This document shows, one piece after another, positions 16,633-25,510 of a stretch of DNA of 28,960 nucleotides. The first letter of the stretch is position 1. The number at the start of each line of letters is the position of its first letter. Under the pieces are notes generated by a model, which ran no database searches, had not been told where the DNA came from, and saw only the letters and a program-made list of their open reading frames with translations. The DNA comes from G001797105 sp964528155 (lineage in GTDB: Bacteria > Chloroflexota > Anaerolineae > Anaerolineales > E44-bin32): NCBI GenBank assembly GCA_964528155.1, contig CAZGRL010000043.1, positions 1 through 28,960 on the forward strand. Reading direction: 5' to 3'. Position numbers and translations under genes: made by a program.

Positions 16633-17418
16633 CTACTTTCCTTCAAGAATTCGCATCGCCTCATCCACCGACGCGTTCTGGTGGACGATGGCGGCTACTG
16701 CCGCCGTCATCGCGGTTGGGTCGTCCGATTGCCAGATATTCCGGCCGATGGCGACGCCGGAAGCCCCTGTATCGATGGCCGTCCTGATGTCTGCCAGCAT
16801 ATCGCGCTCTTTGCCGCGCTTGGCACCGCCCAGGATCACGATAGGCACATAGCTGGTACCGGTTACGGCCTCGAAATCGGGAGCATAGGATGTCTTTATC
16901 ACATCGGCCCCCAACTCGGCACCTATGCGCGACGAGATCGCTACCGCCCAGGCCGTGCGCATCTCGGCCGGACTATCGAAACCACCTGGAACCATTTCGC
17001 CAAGGACTGCCAACCCCCATTCGTGTGCCTTGCCAGCAACCAGGGCCAAGTTCTGGAGTGTGTCCGCCTCGTTCTCTGATCCAGGGAAAGCCGAGACCGC
17101 CAAGGCATCCGCGCCCAGGCGCAGACCGTCTTCGATCGAGTAGAAGATCCTACCGGGGCCACCCTTCTTCCCCAACCCGGTCGAACCGCCGTCCATCCGC
17201 AGGATCAATCCGATGCCGGCGAGCTCAGCCGCGAACCGCCGAGCCAGGCCGTACGACGTGAGCACAGCATTCGCCCCTCCCTCGACGATCTTCTCGATCG
17301 TGGACTCTGGGTGTTCCAGGCCTCGAATCGGCCCATCCAAGAGGCCGTGATCCATGGCGACGATCAAGGCTTTGCCGTCAGGGGCGAAGATTCGTTTCAT
17401 CCTTCTGGTGACACTCAT
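16633..17418 (-). CDS. Class I aldolase, DeoC/FbaB/LsrF family
   Basis: 261 residues forming a TIM barrel. Family marks: AMDHG near residue 21, MDGGST at 75-80, the Schiff-base lysine in ADVIKTSY (Lys175), and a phosphate-binding GGAKRG. It would cleave or form a phosphorylated ketose. Paired with an FGGY kinase it recalls LsrK/LsrF, but lsr transport genes are absent, so a sugar-phosphate aldolase is as likely. The start at 17418 is set by GGAGG eight bases upstream; the longer open frame above it overlaps the SDR gene. It is 22 bases downstream of that SDR gene and probably cotranscribed with it. Confidence 0.85.
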   Translation of the reverse strand: MSVTRRMKRIFAPDGKALIVAMDHGLLDGPIRGLEHPESTIEKIVEGGANAVLTSYGLARRFAAELAGIGLILRMDGGSTGLGKKGGPGRIFYSIEDGLRLGADALAVSAFPGSENEADTLQNLALVAGKAHEWGLAVLGEMVPGGFDSPAEMRTAWAVAISSRIGAELGADVIKTSYAPDFEAVTGTSYVPIVILGGAKRGKERDMLADIRTAIDTGASGVAIGRNIWQSDDPTAMTAAVAAIVHQNASVDEAMRILEGK

Positions 17419-17440
17419 CAATGAACCCTCCGAGTAGCCA

Positions 17441-18193
17441 TTATCCGGCTTCTTCCTTGCGGTGGCCAAAACGTTCGCCCCCGTCCACCGTAATGACTTC
17501 TGCGTTGATGTAGTCTGACTCGACAAGGAACCTGACGGTCTGTGCGATGTCATCCGGAGTCCCCCAGCGATTGAGGAGGGTCTTGGCAGCCGTCCTCTCA
17601 ATCTTCTCCGGGGAGTAGTCCTCCGGGGGCAGGACCGGCCCCGGCGCGATCGCATTGACTCGCACATGGGGCGCCAGGTCGATGGCCAACTGCCGGGTCA
17701 GCGCCAGCAAGGCTGTTTTTCCTACGACATGCGCGGCATAGCCCGGCCAAGCCTCCCAGGCGGCCAGATCGACAATGTTGACGATGACGCCACTCTTCTT
17801 CTGTAGCATGTCCCGGGCTGCCAAGTTGGAAACATGGAAGGCCCCGTTGATCGACACACCGGTGACCATCTGCCATGTCTCGACCGAGTCGGTAGGAATC
17901 GGTGTCCGCTTGAACAGGGAAGCGTTGTTGACCACGATATCGATCGGGCCCAATTCCTCGTGTATCTGGGAGAACATGCGCTTGACCTGCTCCCAGTCGG
18001 AGATATCCGCCTGGACCGTCAAGGCAGAGACTCCGAACGACGATGCCTCCTGCGCCGTCAGCGCGGCCTTCTTGTCGTCGCGATGGTAATTCACGACCAC
18101 ATTCGCGCCTGCCTCAGCCAGCCTAAGCGTGATCGCCTGGCCGATCCTAATTGCCCCACCCGTGATGAGAGCGGTCTTGCCTTGGATTTTCAC
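17441..18193 (-). CDS. Short-chain dehydrogenase, pteridine-reductase-like, with His in place of catalytic Tyr
   Basis: 250 residues, classical SDR length. The cofactor motif is TGGAIRIG (11-18), with NYHR (35-38) suggesting NADPH, and VNNAS at 88-92. The active-site stretch has Asp142 (NIVDLAA), like the Asp of PTR1/FolM pteridine reductases. The Tyr-x3-Lys site reads HVVGK (His155, Lys159). Tyr152 is present three residues earlier but out of register. The start is GTG at 18193 after AAAGGG. It is cotranscribed with the aldolase. Function could be reduction of a keto-sugar or a pterin, or the site may be altered. Confidence 0.82.
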   Translation of the reverse strand: MKIQGKTALITGGAIRIGQAITLRLAEAGANVVVNYHRDDKKAALTAQEASSFGVSALTVQADISDWEQVKRMFSQIHEELGPIDIVVNNASLFKRTPIPTDSVETWQMVTGVSINGAFHVSNLAARDMLQKKSGVIVNIVDLAAWEAWPGYAAHVVGKTALLALTRQLAIDLAPHVRVNAIAPGPVLPPEDYSPEKIERTAAKTLLNRWGTPDDIAQTVRFLVESDYINAEVITVDGGERFGHRKEEAG

Positions 18194-18628
18194 CGCGGCC
18201 CTTTCTCGAAATGCACTCAGGTCTTCGCGAAATTAGAGTAGCCTGTCGATCGCCGATTACGTTCAGCTACCAAACCGGGCGACAACTCGCACCGAAGAGT
18301 CTTCCCATAGGCGATCCCTCGCGTGCGGGGATTGAGGTCGCAGTGCTGCGCAGCCTGTGTGCAGCTGAACTCGAAGACGCCTATCCAAGCCGCATTGCCG
18401 CCGGCCACGCCCAGCACGCTCCTCAGCTCGCCTGGGAAGGTGTTCCCCGGATTTCGACGCACCCCCGAGAGGCAGCAGGACGAGGCCGGTGCGGCCCAGA
18501 AGAGTCCGTCCAACCATCGTTTCCCGCGGGTCCCGGGGAGCCCAAGTACGTGATGCCTCGCTAAGTCTGCTTCTGACGGCCGATTAGGTGAATAGGCTCT
18601 GGATGCTCAGGGTCGTGCAATGCACTCT
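18194..18628. other. Intergenic gap, no gene seen
   Basis: 435 bases between the zinc dehydrogenase and the SDR gene, both on the minus strand. Open frames here give Arg/Pro/Ala-rich products of shadow type. It contains an 8-base CCCGCGGG palindrome near 18525. May carry the promoter of the SDR-aldolase-kinase group. Confidence 0.45.
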
Positions 18629-19669
18629 CTATTCCTCGAAAGTCATCAAAACCCGATATGTGTCAGGGCTGAGAGCCCGTTCAAACGCGTAGTCGACCTG
18701 CGGGAAGGGCACTCGCTCCGTGATGAATGGAGAGACATCCAGTTGGCCTTCAGAGAGGAGTTCAACGGCCTCGCGGTAGCTCTCCCGGGTGTGACTGAAC
18801 GTTCCGGTAACGAATAGCTCGTCATAGTGGATGTGATTTGGATCAACACTGACATCCCCGCTGGGGTGCACCGAGCCATAGAGGCACAGCCATCCTCCCT
18901 TGGCCACAAGCTGCATGGCCTGCTGTATAGCTGGTCCGCCTCCAGCAGTGAAGAAAACCGCGTTAACCCCACGCCCTCCGGTTTGGTTCAGGATCGCCTC
19001 CCGGAAATGGTCGTCGGAGGGATCCAAGGCGACATCTGCTCCGCTTCTCAGCGCCTGTTCGCGGCGATGCGGATCCGGCTCGCTCACAAACACCCGGAGA
19101 CTCCTTCTTCTGGCGAGCAATATGTGCAGCTGTCCCATCATGCCTGCACCTTGGATCAGAACCTTGTCTCCTGGGAACAAATCGGGTCGTCCGACGCTGC
19201 GAAGCACGCATGCTACCGGTTCCGCCAGTGCCAGCTGATCGGGGTCGACCCCAGGATCCGCCCGATAAGCTTGATAGTCCTCGACGATTATATAGTCGCT
19301 CAAACCCCCGGGCCCCCACGGCTGACCAGCCTGGCGCGCCGCCGGGTCGTTCTCGCACATGTTGTCGAGGCCTCGGCGACAGTAGTAGCAGGAACCGCAG
19401 CGAGTCTTCAATGCGGGGGCGACCAAGTCCCCTACCGCGATGTCGGTCATGCAATCTGGACCGACGTCCTCGACAACTCCGGAGACCTCATGTCCCCCCC
19501 GGAAAGGATAGTCTCCTGGGGAGCCGCCCTTGTAGAAACGCTGCTCCCATGTACAGAGAGCACACCCCTTTGTCTTCAGGAGCAGTTGCCGAGGTCCAAG
19601 CGGAGGCAATTCCAGTTCCCGGACCTTCATCTCCCTGGGTGCCACGAATTCGATAGTACGAGTCTTCAT
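18629..19669 (-). CDS. Zinc-dependent medium-chain alcohol/polyol dehydrogenase
   Basis: 346 residues. Catalytic zinc ligands Cys39 and His60-Glu61 (GGHE). Structural zinc cysteines C91-x2-C94-x2-C97-x7-C105. The Rossmann motif GAGMMG follows GDKVLIQ. This is the sorbitol/threonine dehydrogenase branch, which oxidises a secondary alcohol with NAD(P). It sits 51 bases downstream of the next SDR gene, and the two are likely one operon for polyol or sugar-acid oxidation. Cys36 lies close to Cys39, so the exact first ligand is an inference from alignment to the family pattern. Confidence 0.88.
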   Translation of the reverse strand: MKTRTIEFVAPREMKVRELELPPLGPRQLLLKTKGCALCTWEQRFYKGGSPGDYPFRGGHEVSGVVEDVGPDCMTDIAVGDLVAPALKTRCGSCYYCRRGLDNMCENDPAARQAGQPWGPGGLSDYIIVEDYQAYRADPGVDPDQLALAEPVACVLRSVGRPDLFPGDKVLIQGAGMMGQLHILLARRRSLRVFVSEPDPHRREQALRSGADVALDPSDDHFREAILNQTGGRGVNAVFFTAGGGPAIQQAMQLVAKGGWLCLYGSVHPSGDVSVDPNHIHYDELFVTGTFSHTRESYREAVELLSEGQLDVSPFITERVPFPQVDYAFERALSPDTYRVLMTFEE

Positions 19670-19720
19670 GCTTCCGTCCCTCTTGTCATGCCGATCGAGA
19701 AATGTCGAGTCGCGACGATC

Positions 19721-20506
19721 TCAAGACAGGATCATGCCACCGTCAACCTCAATCGCTTGTCCGGTCAGATAGCGGGAGTCCTCAGACGCCAAGAAGACAA
19801 TGACCCCGGCAATCTCCCACGGCTCCGCGAATCGCATCATCGGACAATCCTTGCGACGCATTTCCAGCCATTCACTTACCTCCAAATCGGCTTGCGGTGC
19901 GACGACTGAAGCGACTCGTTCCACCATCTCCGTTTTCGTGTTGCCAGGACAGACGGCATTCGCGGTGGCGCCATGAGGGGCAAGCTCCATGGCTACGGAT
20001 CTTGTGAGGCCGATAACCCCGCTCTTGGACGCGGAATACTGGGCTGAGCCCGGCCAACTGGTCTTCCCGGCCATCGAAGAGATGTTGATAATGCTCCCGG
20101 AGCCCTGCTTGATCAAGAGTGGCACGACCGCCCGGTTGCATAGGAACACCCCCGTCAAGTTCACGTCGATGGTCCGCTGCCAATCCTTTTCAGTAACCTC
20201 AACTAACGGGCTGCCGGTGTAAATGCCCGCCGAAGCCACAAGAACGTCCACCTTGCCCCATGCATCAACAACCCTCTGAACTGCAGACTCCACACTCTTC
20301 GAGTCGGTCACATCACATCGAAGCGCCATGGTCTGGTTTCGATCCGTCCGACATTCCGCGGCGGCCGATTCATTCGCAGCGGCGTCGAGATCCAGGCAGG
20401 CAACGTTGGCCCCCTCTTTGGCGAAACGCAGCGCACTCGCCATACCAATGCCCCTGGCACTTCCGGTCACAATGACGCTCTTGCCTTCAAATCTCTGTGT
20501 CTCCAT
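19721..20506 (-). CDS. Short-chain dehydrogenase/reductase, FabG-like
   Basis: 261 residues. TGSARGIG (14-21), with DLD at 39-41 favouring NAD(H), Asn116, NISS (Ser143/144), and a full YSASK active site (Tyr157, Lys161). Likely oxidises a sugar, polyol or 3-hydroxy compound. The start ATG at 20506 follows an AAGGAGAAGAAGG purine-rich ribosome site. First gene of a pair with the zinc dehydrogenase. Upstream, a CCAATTGG palindrome lies at 20553-20560. Confidence 0.87.
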   Translation of the reverse strand: METQRFEGKSVIVTGSARGIGMASALRFAKEGANVACLDLDAAANESAAAECRTDRNQTMALRCDVTDSKSVESAVQRVVDAWGKVDVLVASAGIYTGSPLVEVTEKDWQRTIDVNLTGVFLCNRAVVPLLIKQGSGSIINISSMAGKTSWPGSAQYSASKSGVIGLTRSVAMELAPHGATANAVCPGNTKTEMVERVASVVAPQADLEVSEWLEMRRKDCPMMRFAEPWEIAGVIVFLASEDSRYLTGQAIEVDGGMILS

Positions 20507-22025
20507 CCTTCTTCTCCTTCTGCTAACCCAAGTCCAGGATGTTCGTACGCGTCCAATTGGTCAAGCCAGAAACAGCAGGTTCGTTGTTGTGAGTGGCATC
20601 AATCGATGAGACTGCATTCTGCCACAGGGCGCATTCGCGATCAGCCTTGCGGCTGCGCACAGACAGATCACAGAGAGAATCCATCGCAATCCTTGAATGA
20701 TCGCGTCTCCAGGCTACGGCCCATCAAGCCCTCGGCCAAGAATGATCGATATCCGTCGCGGTTCACTTCGAACACGGACCTGGCGAACTGATCCCCGCAA
20801 GAACAAGAGGCCTCTGCAGCTCACTTCTTGCGCGCCACTGCCGTGCAGCTGCTCCGCCATTTCGTCCGGCTTAGCTCCATGGATCGAGGGGGAGACCCCC
20901 GGCATCGTCGCAAGTGAGCCGATGCCTTGAGAGCAGCCTCTTCCAGCGGCCGCACGAGCCACGCTGTCCCTGATCACCATCCGATTGATCCGAATCCTCT
21001 CCTCAATCATCTGAACCGACGCTGAGCCCGCACACGTCGCCCTCATGGAAGCTCAAACGCCATTGCTTACAGAGCCGCCGGTTGAGATACTCGCTCCCTA
21101 CGACCATCCTTCCCTTCTCACGCGCCAATCTCCCATCCATTGAGACCATCCACCAAACGACCTCGGCCAGCAAGCTGAGGTCATTGCATCATGGCTCAAG
21201 ATGAAGGGGACGGAGATTCGGAGAGACGCCGCGAGCGAGGCCTGGCGGCCTCATGTCCCGGCTTAGTGTGGAGCATCCCTGGAACGGCTATTTCTCTCGA
21301 ACCCCTGTTCAGGCCCCTGATCAAGAGATCGAGCTCACCACACGACCCCAAAGGCAGATAGGCGGGCAGTGAGTTGTCTATGCGATGTCACGATGAAATC
21401 CTGCCAAGCACATCGGCTGTCGATCATCATTCCTCGGCAGCCTCAGGTAGGCGTTCATGTATTGCGTGTGGCCAATGATCTTGGTGGCCTGAGCCCCTCC
21501 GATTACCCGACATCTCCTCACTGGCCCTCTTCGCCGCGAGCCGCGAAGCTGCCGATCTCCAGGGTGCAATTCGACAACTGTCTACCCGGACGCGTTGACA
21601 CGAGTGGCGAGACGGGAGCAAGGCGACAAACGAGTATCCCTGACCGACGATAGCAGGGACCAGAATGACTGTCAAGCGCTGCTTTACGGATTTTACTGAG
21701 GTTTATCGGCCCGGGCTGAGTGTCAAATGTCATGAAATAAGGGCTCCCGACCTCCTTCATGAACAGCCAACCACAAAGTGGCCTTCGCTGCTCCATGCGG
21801 AGGGGCGCGAGTGCTTTTGCCGATGCTCGTCCCGGGGGCCGCCATGGGGGGCAGCCTTCCTAGCTCGCTTCCCTGCTTCTGAGGCAACTTCGCCGTACGC
21901 GCGCGAGACACCTCACGGGACCAGGCCTCTACGAATACAGGCCCATGCCATCTCCTACCACAATCACGAGTGGCCCCAGATCTGTCCTTGGCTTACAGCC
22001 CCTTCCGCATAAGCGGAATCCCGCA
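20507..22025. other. 1.5-kb region without recognisable genes
   Basis: The largest gap in the window. A minus-strand frame at 20714-21046 (110 codons) and several shorter frames show no family features or ribosome sites. No tRNA, transposase remnant or repeat array seen. The 20507-20620 end should hold the promoter of the SDR/zinc dehydrogenase pair: a TTGACC hexamer (minus strand, overlapping CCAATTGG) has a poor -10 17 bases on. May be decayed coding sequence. Confidence 0.5.
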
Positions 22026-23048
22026 TCAGGCCAGCCTGTAGCGCAACGGCTCACCCTTGAGCACTCGCAGGAGGTTGGTGTAGTCATCCTTTCGCGCATC
22101 CGCCTTCGCGGCGTCCGAGCCCGCGGCGGTATGGGGTGTGAGGAGGATGTTCGCCCGTGGATGGCGGGCCAGAGGAAGCAGGGGGTTATCGGCTCTCAAG
22201 GGTTCCCACGTGTACGTATCCAGCGCCGCCCCGCCCAGGTGGCCTGAGCGGAGGGCTTCCGCCAGAGCCTCTTCATCGATAACCCCGCCGGCGCCGCAAC
22301 TGACAAGGCACGCCCCCACCTTCATCTTGCTGAAGAAACCCACATCAATCAACTGCTCCGTCTGCGGAAAGAAGGGCAAGAGCATGCACACAAAATCGCT
22401 CTCCGCGGCCAGCTCATCCTCGGATGCGAAGCGGATCCCCAGATCCCGCTCGGCGCGCAGGGGCAGTCGATCACGCTTGTTGTACAAGATCGTAGGCTCG
22501 AAGGGCCGCAGGCGACGGGACAACTCCGTGCCGATCTCACCGAAGCCCAGGATGCCCACCGTTCGATCCCTTAACCCCACCAGGCCTTCCCGTCCGGACC
22601 AGTTGTAGGCGTAAGTATCTTCATCACAGCGCCTGGATTCTTGTCCCCACTCGCCCGCCTCGAGGGCGATGTCCATTACCTCGCGCAACCGCTTGGCCAG
22701 GGAGAGAAGCTGAAGCACCATGTGCTCTGAGACCATGATGCAGCTTGACACGGGCCAATAACAGATAGGCACTCCCGCCTTCCGGCCCGCGTCCAAATCG
22801 ATATCATGCGTCTGGGAGCCGAGGCGCTGGATGAGCCGCAGGTTCCTCCCAGCCCGAATGACCTCGGCGTCGATATCGCCTGACCGCTCGCTGATCAGAA
22901 ACTCTACCTCGGGGATTCCGCCCAGGAGATCTCCCCTCGAAGGGCTCCGCATCATGATGATGTCCAGCTCGGGGGGCGCCGCCTCGAGAGCGTCTTCCTG
23001 GTGACGTTCTCCCCGGTGTGTGACGAAGAGAGTCTTGTGAGCCTTCAC
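22026..23048 (-). CDS. D-2-hydroxyacid dehydrogenase family protein with catalytic Arg replaced by Ala
   Basis: 340 residues. NAD(P)-binding motif GILGFGEIG (165-173), with YNKR (189-192) after the second strand suggesting NADP(H). Substrate pocket segments and Glu282 (WEP) and His306 (LTPH) are in place. In the motif that normally reads NTARG the sequence is SCGAG, so the catalytic Arg is Ala253. The start is GTG at 23048, with AGGAGG four to five bases before it; the open frame above it is unconserved. A stand-alone gene with large gaps on both sides. It could be an enzyme with altered chemistry, or inactive. Confidence 0.85.
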   Translation of the reverse strand: MKAHKTLFVTHRGERHQEDALEAAPPELDIIMMRSPSRGDLLGGIPEVEFLISERSGDIDAEVIRAGRNLRLIQRLGSQTHDIDLDAGRKAGVPICYWPVSSCIMVSEHMVLQLLSLAKRLREVMDIALEAGEWGQESRRCDEDTYAYNWSGREGLVGLRDRTVGILGFGEIGTELSRRLRPFEPTILYNKRDRLPLRAERDLGIRFASEDELAAESDFVCMLLPFFPQTEQLIDVGFFSKMKVGACLVSCGAGGVIDEEALAEALRSGHLGGAALDTYTWEPLRADNPLLPLARHPRANILLTPHTAAGSDAAKADARKDDYTNLLRVLKGEPLRYRLA

Positions 23049-23720
23049 AAAGCCTCCTGTTCGTGTTCGAAGTGCTGAGCCACGGCGGAACAATCGGGCC
23101 ACGATATCTGGCCAGAGTCCCCTGACACGTCGCGCCAATTCGACCGCCGTGAGGCGAGTAAGTCATGAAAGACGGGAGGGCTGTCCTCGACGTGGCCTCT
23201 CGGGCTCAGTTTCCAAGTGCAACGCCGGGAAGACACTGGCGTTGCAGAGAACGCATTTGTCTCTCTCATCGGACGAGCAACTACGGATCCACCTGTCTTC
23301 CCGGAGGGAGCACTCCCAAGGTGAGAGCACCCGTCGTCTGGGGTGGGATAAGGCCGGCGTCAGCAGGGAGGTGCGCCGCAGCGAGGCGCCGGATGGCTAC
23401 CACTGCCTGAACACCCGACTGGATCATCGTGGATGGATCTTGTCGCGAGGAGTGCACGAATCCTCTTGGGCGTTGAGGTCGCTCATGCATACCCACGGTA
23501 CCTTAGCCCCCCCTGGGGCCTCGAGTCAGCCCCTGCCGGTGATCCCCAAAGATGTGCGAGGGATCCGCGACCTGGCCAGAACGATAACCCGGACGCGAAG
23601 GTGAGGCTGACCCCTCCCCTTGCCTGACTGCATCTGTCTTGTTGGAGAGCCCGGCGACAGATGCTGTGTTCAACCAAGCCCTCGCAGACGAAGGTGGGTG
23701 TAGGGAAACCCGCGCAATGG
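23049..23720. other. Intergenic gap, no gene seen
   Basis: 670 bases between the nucleotidase 3' end and the hydroxyacid dehydrogenase start. Frames on the plus strand (to about 150 codons) are Arg/Ser/Pro-rich with no recognisable motif. No hairpin with a T tract noted. Confidence 0.45.
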
Positions 23721-25487
23721 CTACTGGACCACCAGACGGCCGTCCAGCTGGACGCCGGATTGGGCAGTGACGCCGCCATGGCCTCTTATGTAGCCCACGA
23801 TCTCTCTGCGCATGATCAAGCCGGTCGTTTCCTTGGGAAGCCTATGGAGGTCCAGATCCGTCAGAGGGAGATGATCGCGCTTGATGGCCTCCCAAGAAGC
23901 CGCCGAAACACGAAAGAATGAGGAGCATGCAACCCGGAACACTTCATCCAGGGAACGCTCCAGTGGCACCCCCTCGTATGTGATGTCTAAGGCCTGAGCG
24001 GAGGCTCGGCTGGAGCCTAGGGAGATTCGATACCTGAGCGCCCGGCTGAAGTGCAGGAAACCTCGCTCGGTGTGGGGGCATCCAGGCCGATCTACCCGGA
24101 GGGCATTGTCAGTGACTAGAGTCAGGAGCTGCCGGCCCGTCAGCTTCAGGATCCAAATGGTGTCGGCGAAAGGCATGATGTTGAACCAGTCGCCGTATGA
24201 CACTTCGCCTCCGGCGGGAAGCCCCGTTCGGACGCTTGACGAGTCCAGGAATGCGAGATTGACCCGTATGCCACCCGCCTGAAGGCGCGATACGAGAGCG
24301 TCGCAGATGAAGTTGGCAAACGCCGACTCCTTCGTCGCGAAGGAATTCCGTACGGCATCCATAGTCACATCGGGATGTTGGCTTGCCACGCCAATCGGAG
24401 TGTCGCATATGGGCATGACTTGATCGAGAAGGGGTTTGACGTACGAGTGCTCAAAAGACTCGGCGACAGGGAGTGTTTCAGTTGGAATTAGGCGGGCGTT
24501 CGTCACGGCAGCCTGCTCTTCAACGGTGATGTCCACAAGACCGAGGAAGCGCCCCAGCATCCCGGCCTGGACAATAGGAATGCCGTTGACGATGTTGTGC
24601 GCTTCCATTCCTTTCTCGTTAAGCACATGGTGAGTATGACCGCCGACAATCAAGTCTACACTACCCCGGGGGAGTGCTTCAGCTAGTTCGACGTCGCCAG
24701 CAAGCTGGACGGCTGGCGAGCCGGAGGTAAGGCTGAACCCCAGATGGCTGAGCACAATCAAGACGTCGCAGAACGGCTTCAGTCTGGGAACAAGCCGCGA
24801 GGCGACTTCAACGGGGTCCGTAATCTGGAATTCTTCTTTGGCGAGCAAGTTGCGTTCTGCTGAAGTGGTGAGTCCCAGGAGGCCGACTCGAACTCCCTTG
24901 ATGACGTATAACACCGCAGGCAGGCATGGGGAGGTGAGAGGGACAGGAGTCTTGAGATTGGCGGCCAGGACGGGAAAGGCGGCATCGCGCTTGATGGCAC
25001 TGCAGATTGGATCGAACCCGAGATCCAGGTCGTGGTTTCCCAAACAGGTTGCGTCGACGCCCGCCTGAGAGTAGAGCCTGTATCCCGCGTGTGCGCTCGC
25101 GCCTTCGGGTCGTTCGCTAAGCAACTGGTCGAAGAGAGTACCAATGATGTCATCCCCTGCAGAGACGACAATCAATCCGTGGTCTTCTCGCTGAGCGCAG
25201 CTCGAACGGATGGCTCCAATCTCGTGAATCATGCGTGAAAAGATCGGCCGTGTTCCTTGGTGTTGAATGTCAGATATCCAGCCATGCAGGTCGTTGAAAT
25301 GCAGTACCTTCAGGTGGAAGGGACTGGCCGGTTTGCCTCGACCCTCTGGGAGGACGACGCCCTTCGCCACTGATATTTCCACATTCGGGGCGGTAGCATC
25401 GCCTCGCAATAGGTACAAGGCTCGCCCTTGCCCGCTCGCGGGATTGGGTTGACCTCGGTAGAATGTCAGCTCGGCCGACTTAGACAC
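23721..25487 (-). CDS. 5'-nucleotidase/2',3'-cyclic phosphodiesterase family protein (UshA-like), no signal peptide seen
   Basis: 588 residues. A calcineurin-like metal centre is complete: NDLHG (Asp66, His68), GD (Asp112), GNHD (151-153), LSHLG at about 245 and GGHTHH at about 280. A 5'-nucleotidase C-terminal domain follows (about 360-560), with SSSVRTGLPAG and YGDWFNIMPF typical of the nucleoside pocket. Family enzymes are normally exported and hydrolyse nucleotides or UDP-sugars. Here the first 57 residues show no signal peptide, so a cytoplasmic site or a wrong start is possible. The start is GTG at 25487; its ribosome site is weak. It is 23 bases downstream of a hydroxyacid dehydrogenase and likely cotranscribed. 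Confidence 0.88.
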   Translation of the reverse strand: MSKSAELTFYRGQPNPASGQGRALYLLRGDATAPNVEISVAKGVVLPEGRGKPASPFHLKVLHFNDLHGWISDIQHQGTRPIFSRMIHEIGAIRSSCAQREDHGLIVVSAGDDIIGTLFDQLLSERPEGASAHAGYRLYSQAGVDATCLGNHDLDLGFDPICSAIKRDAAFPVLAANLKTPVPLTSPCLPAVLYVIKGVRVGLLGLTTSAERNLLAKEEFQITDPVEVASRLVPRLKPFCDVLIVLSHLGFSLTSGSPAVQLAGDVELAEALPRGSVDLIVGGHTHHVLNEKGMEAHNIVNGIPIVQAGMLGRFLGLVDITVEEQAAVTNARLIPTETLPVAESFEHSYVKPLLDQVMPICDTPIGVASQHPDVTMDAVRNSFATKESAFANFICDALVSRLQAGGIRVNLAFLDSSSVRTGLPAGGEVSYGDWFNIMPFADTIWILKLTGRQLLTLVTDNALRVDRPGCPHTERGFLHFSRALRYRISLGSSRASAQALDITYEGVPLERSLDEVFRVACSSFFRVSAASWEAIKRDHLPLTDLDLHRLPKETTGLIMRREIVGYIRGHGGVTAQSGVQLDGRLVVQ

Positions 25488-25510
25488 AATTCATCTCGCC
25501 CCGCAAAGGG

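Noticed and set aside
17419..17667. N-terminal extension of the aldolase frame
   Set aside because: Arg/Ser/Pro-rich, overlaps the SDR gene; GGAGG sets the start at 17418.
20714..21046. 110-codon minus-strand frame
   Set aside because: No ribosome site, no recognisable motif, and composition typical of non-coding frames in this window.
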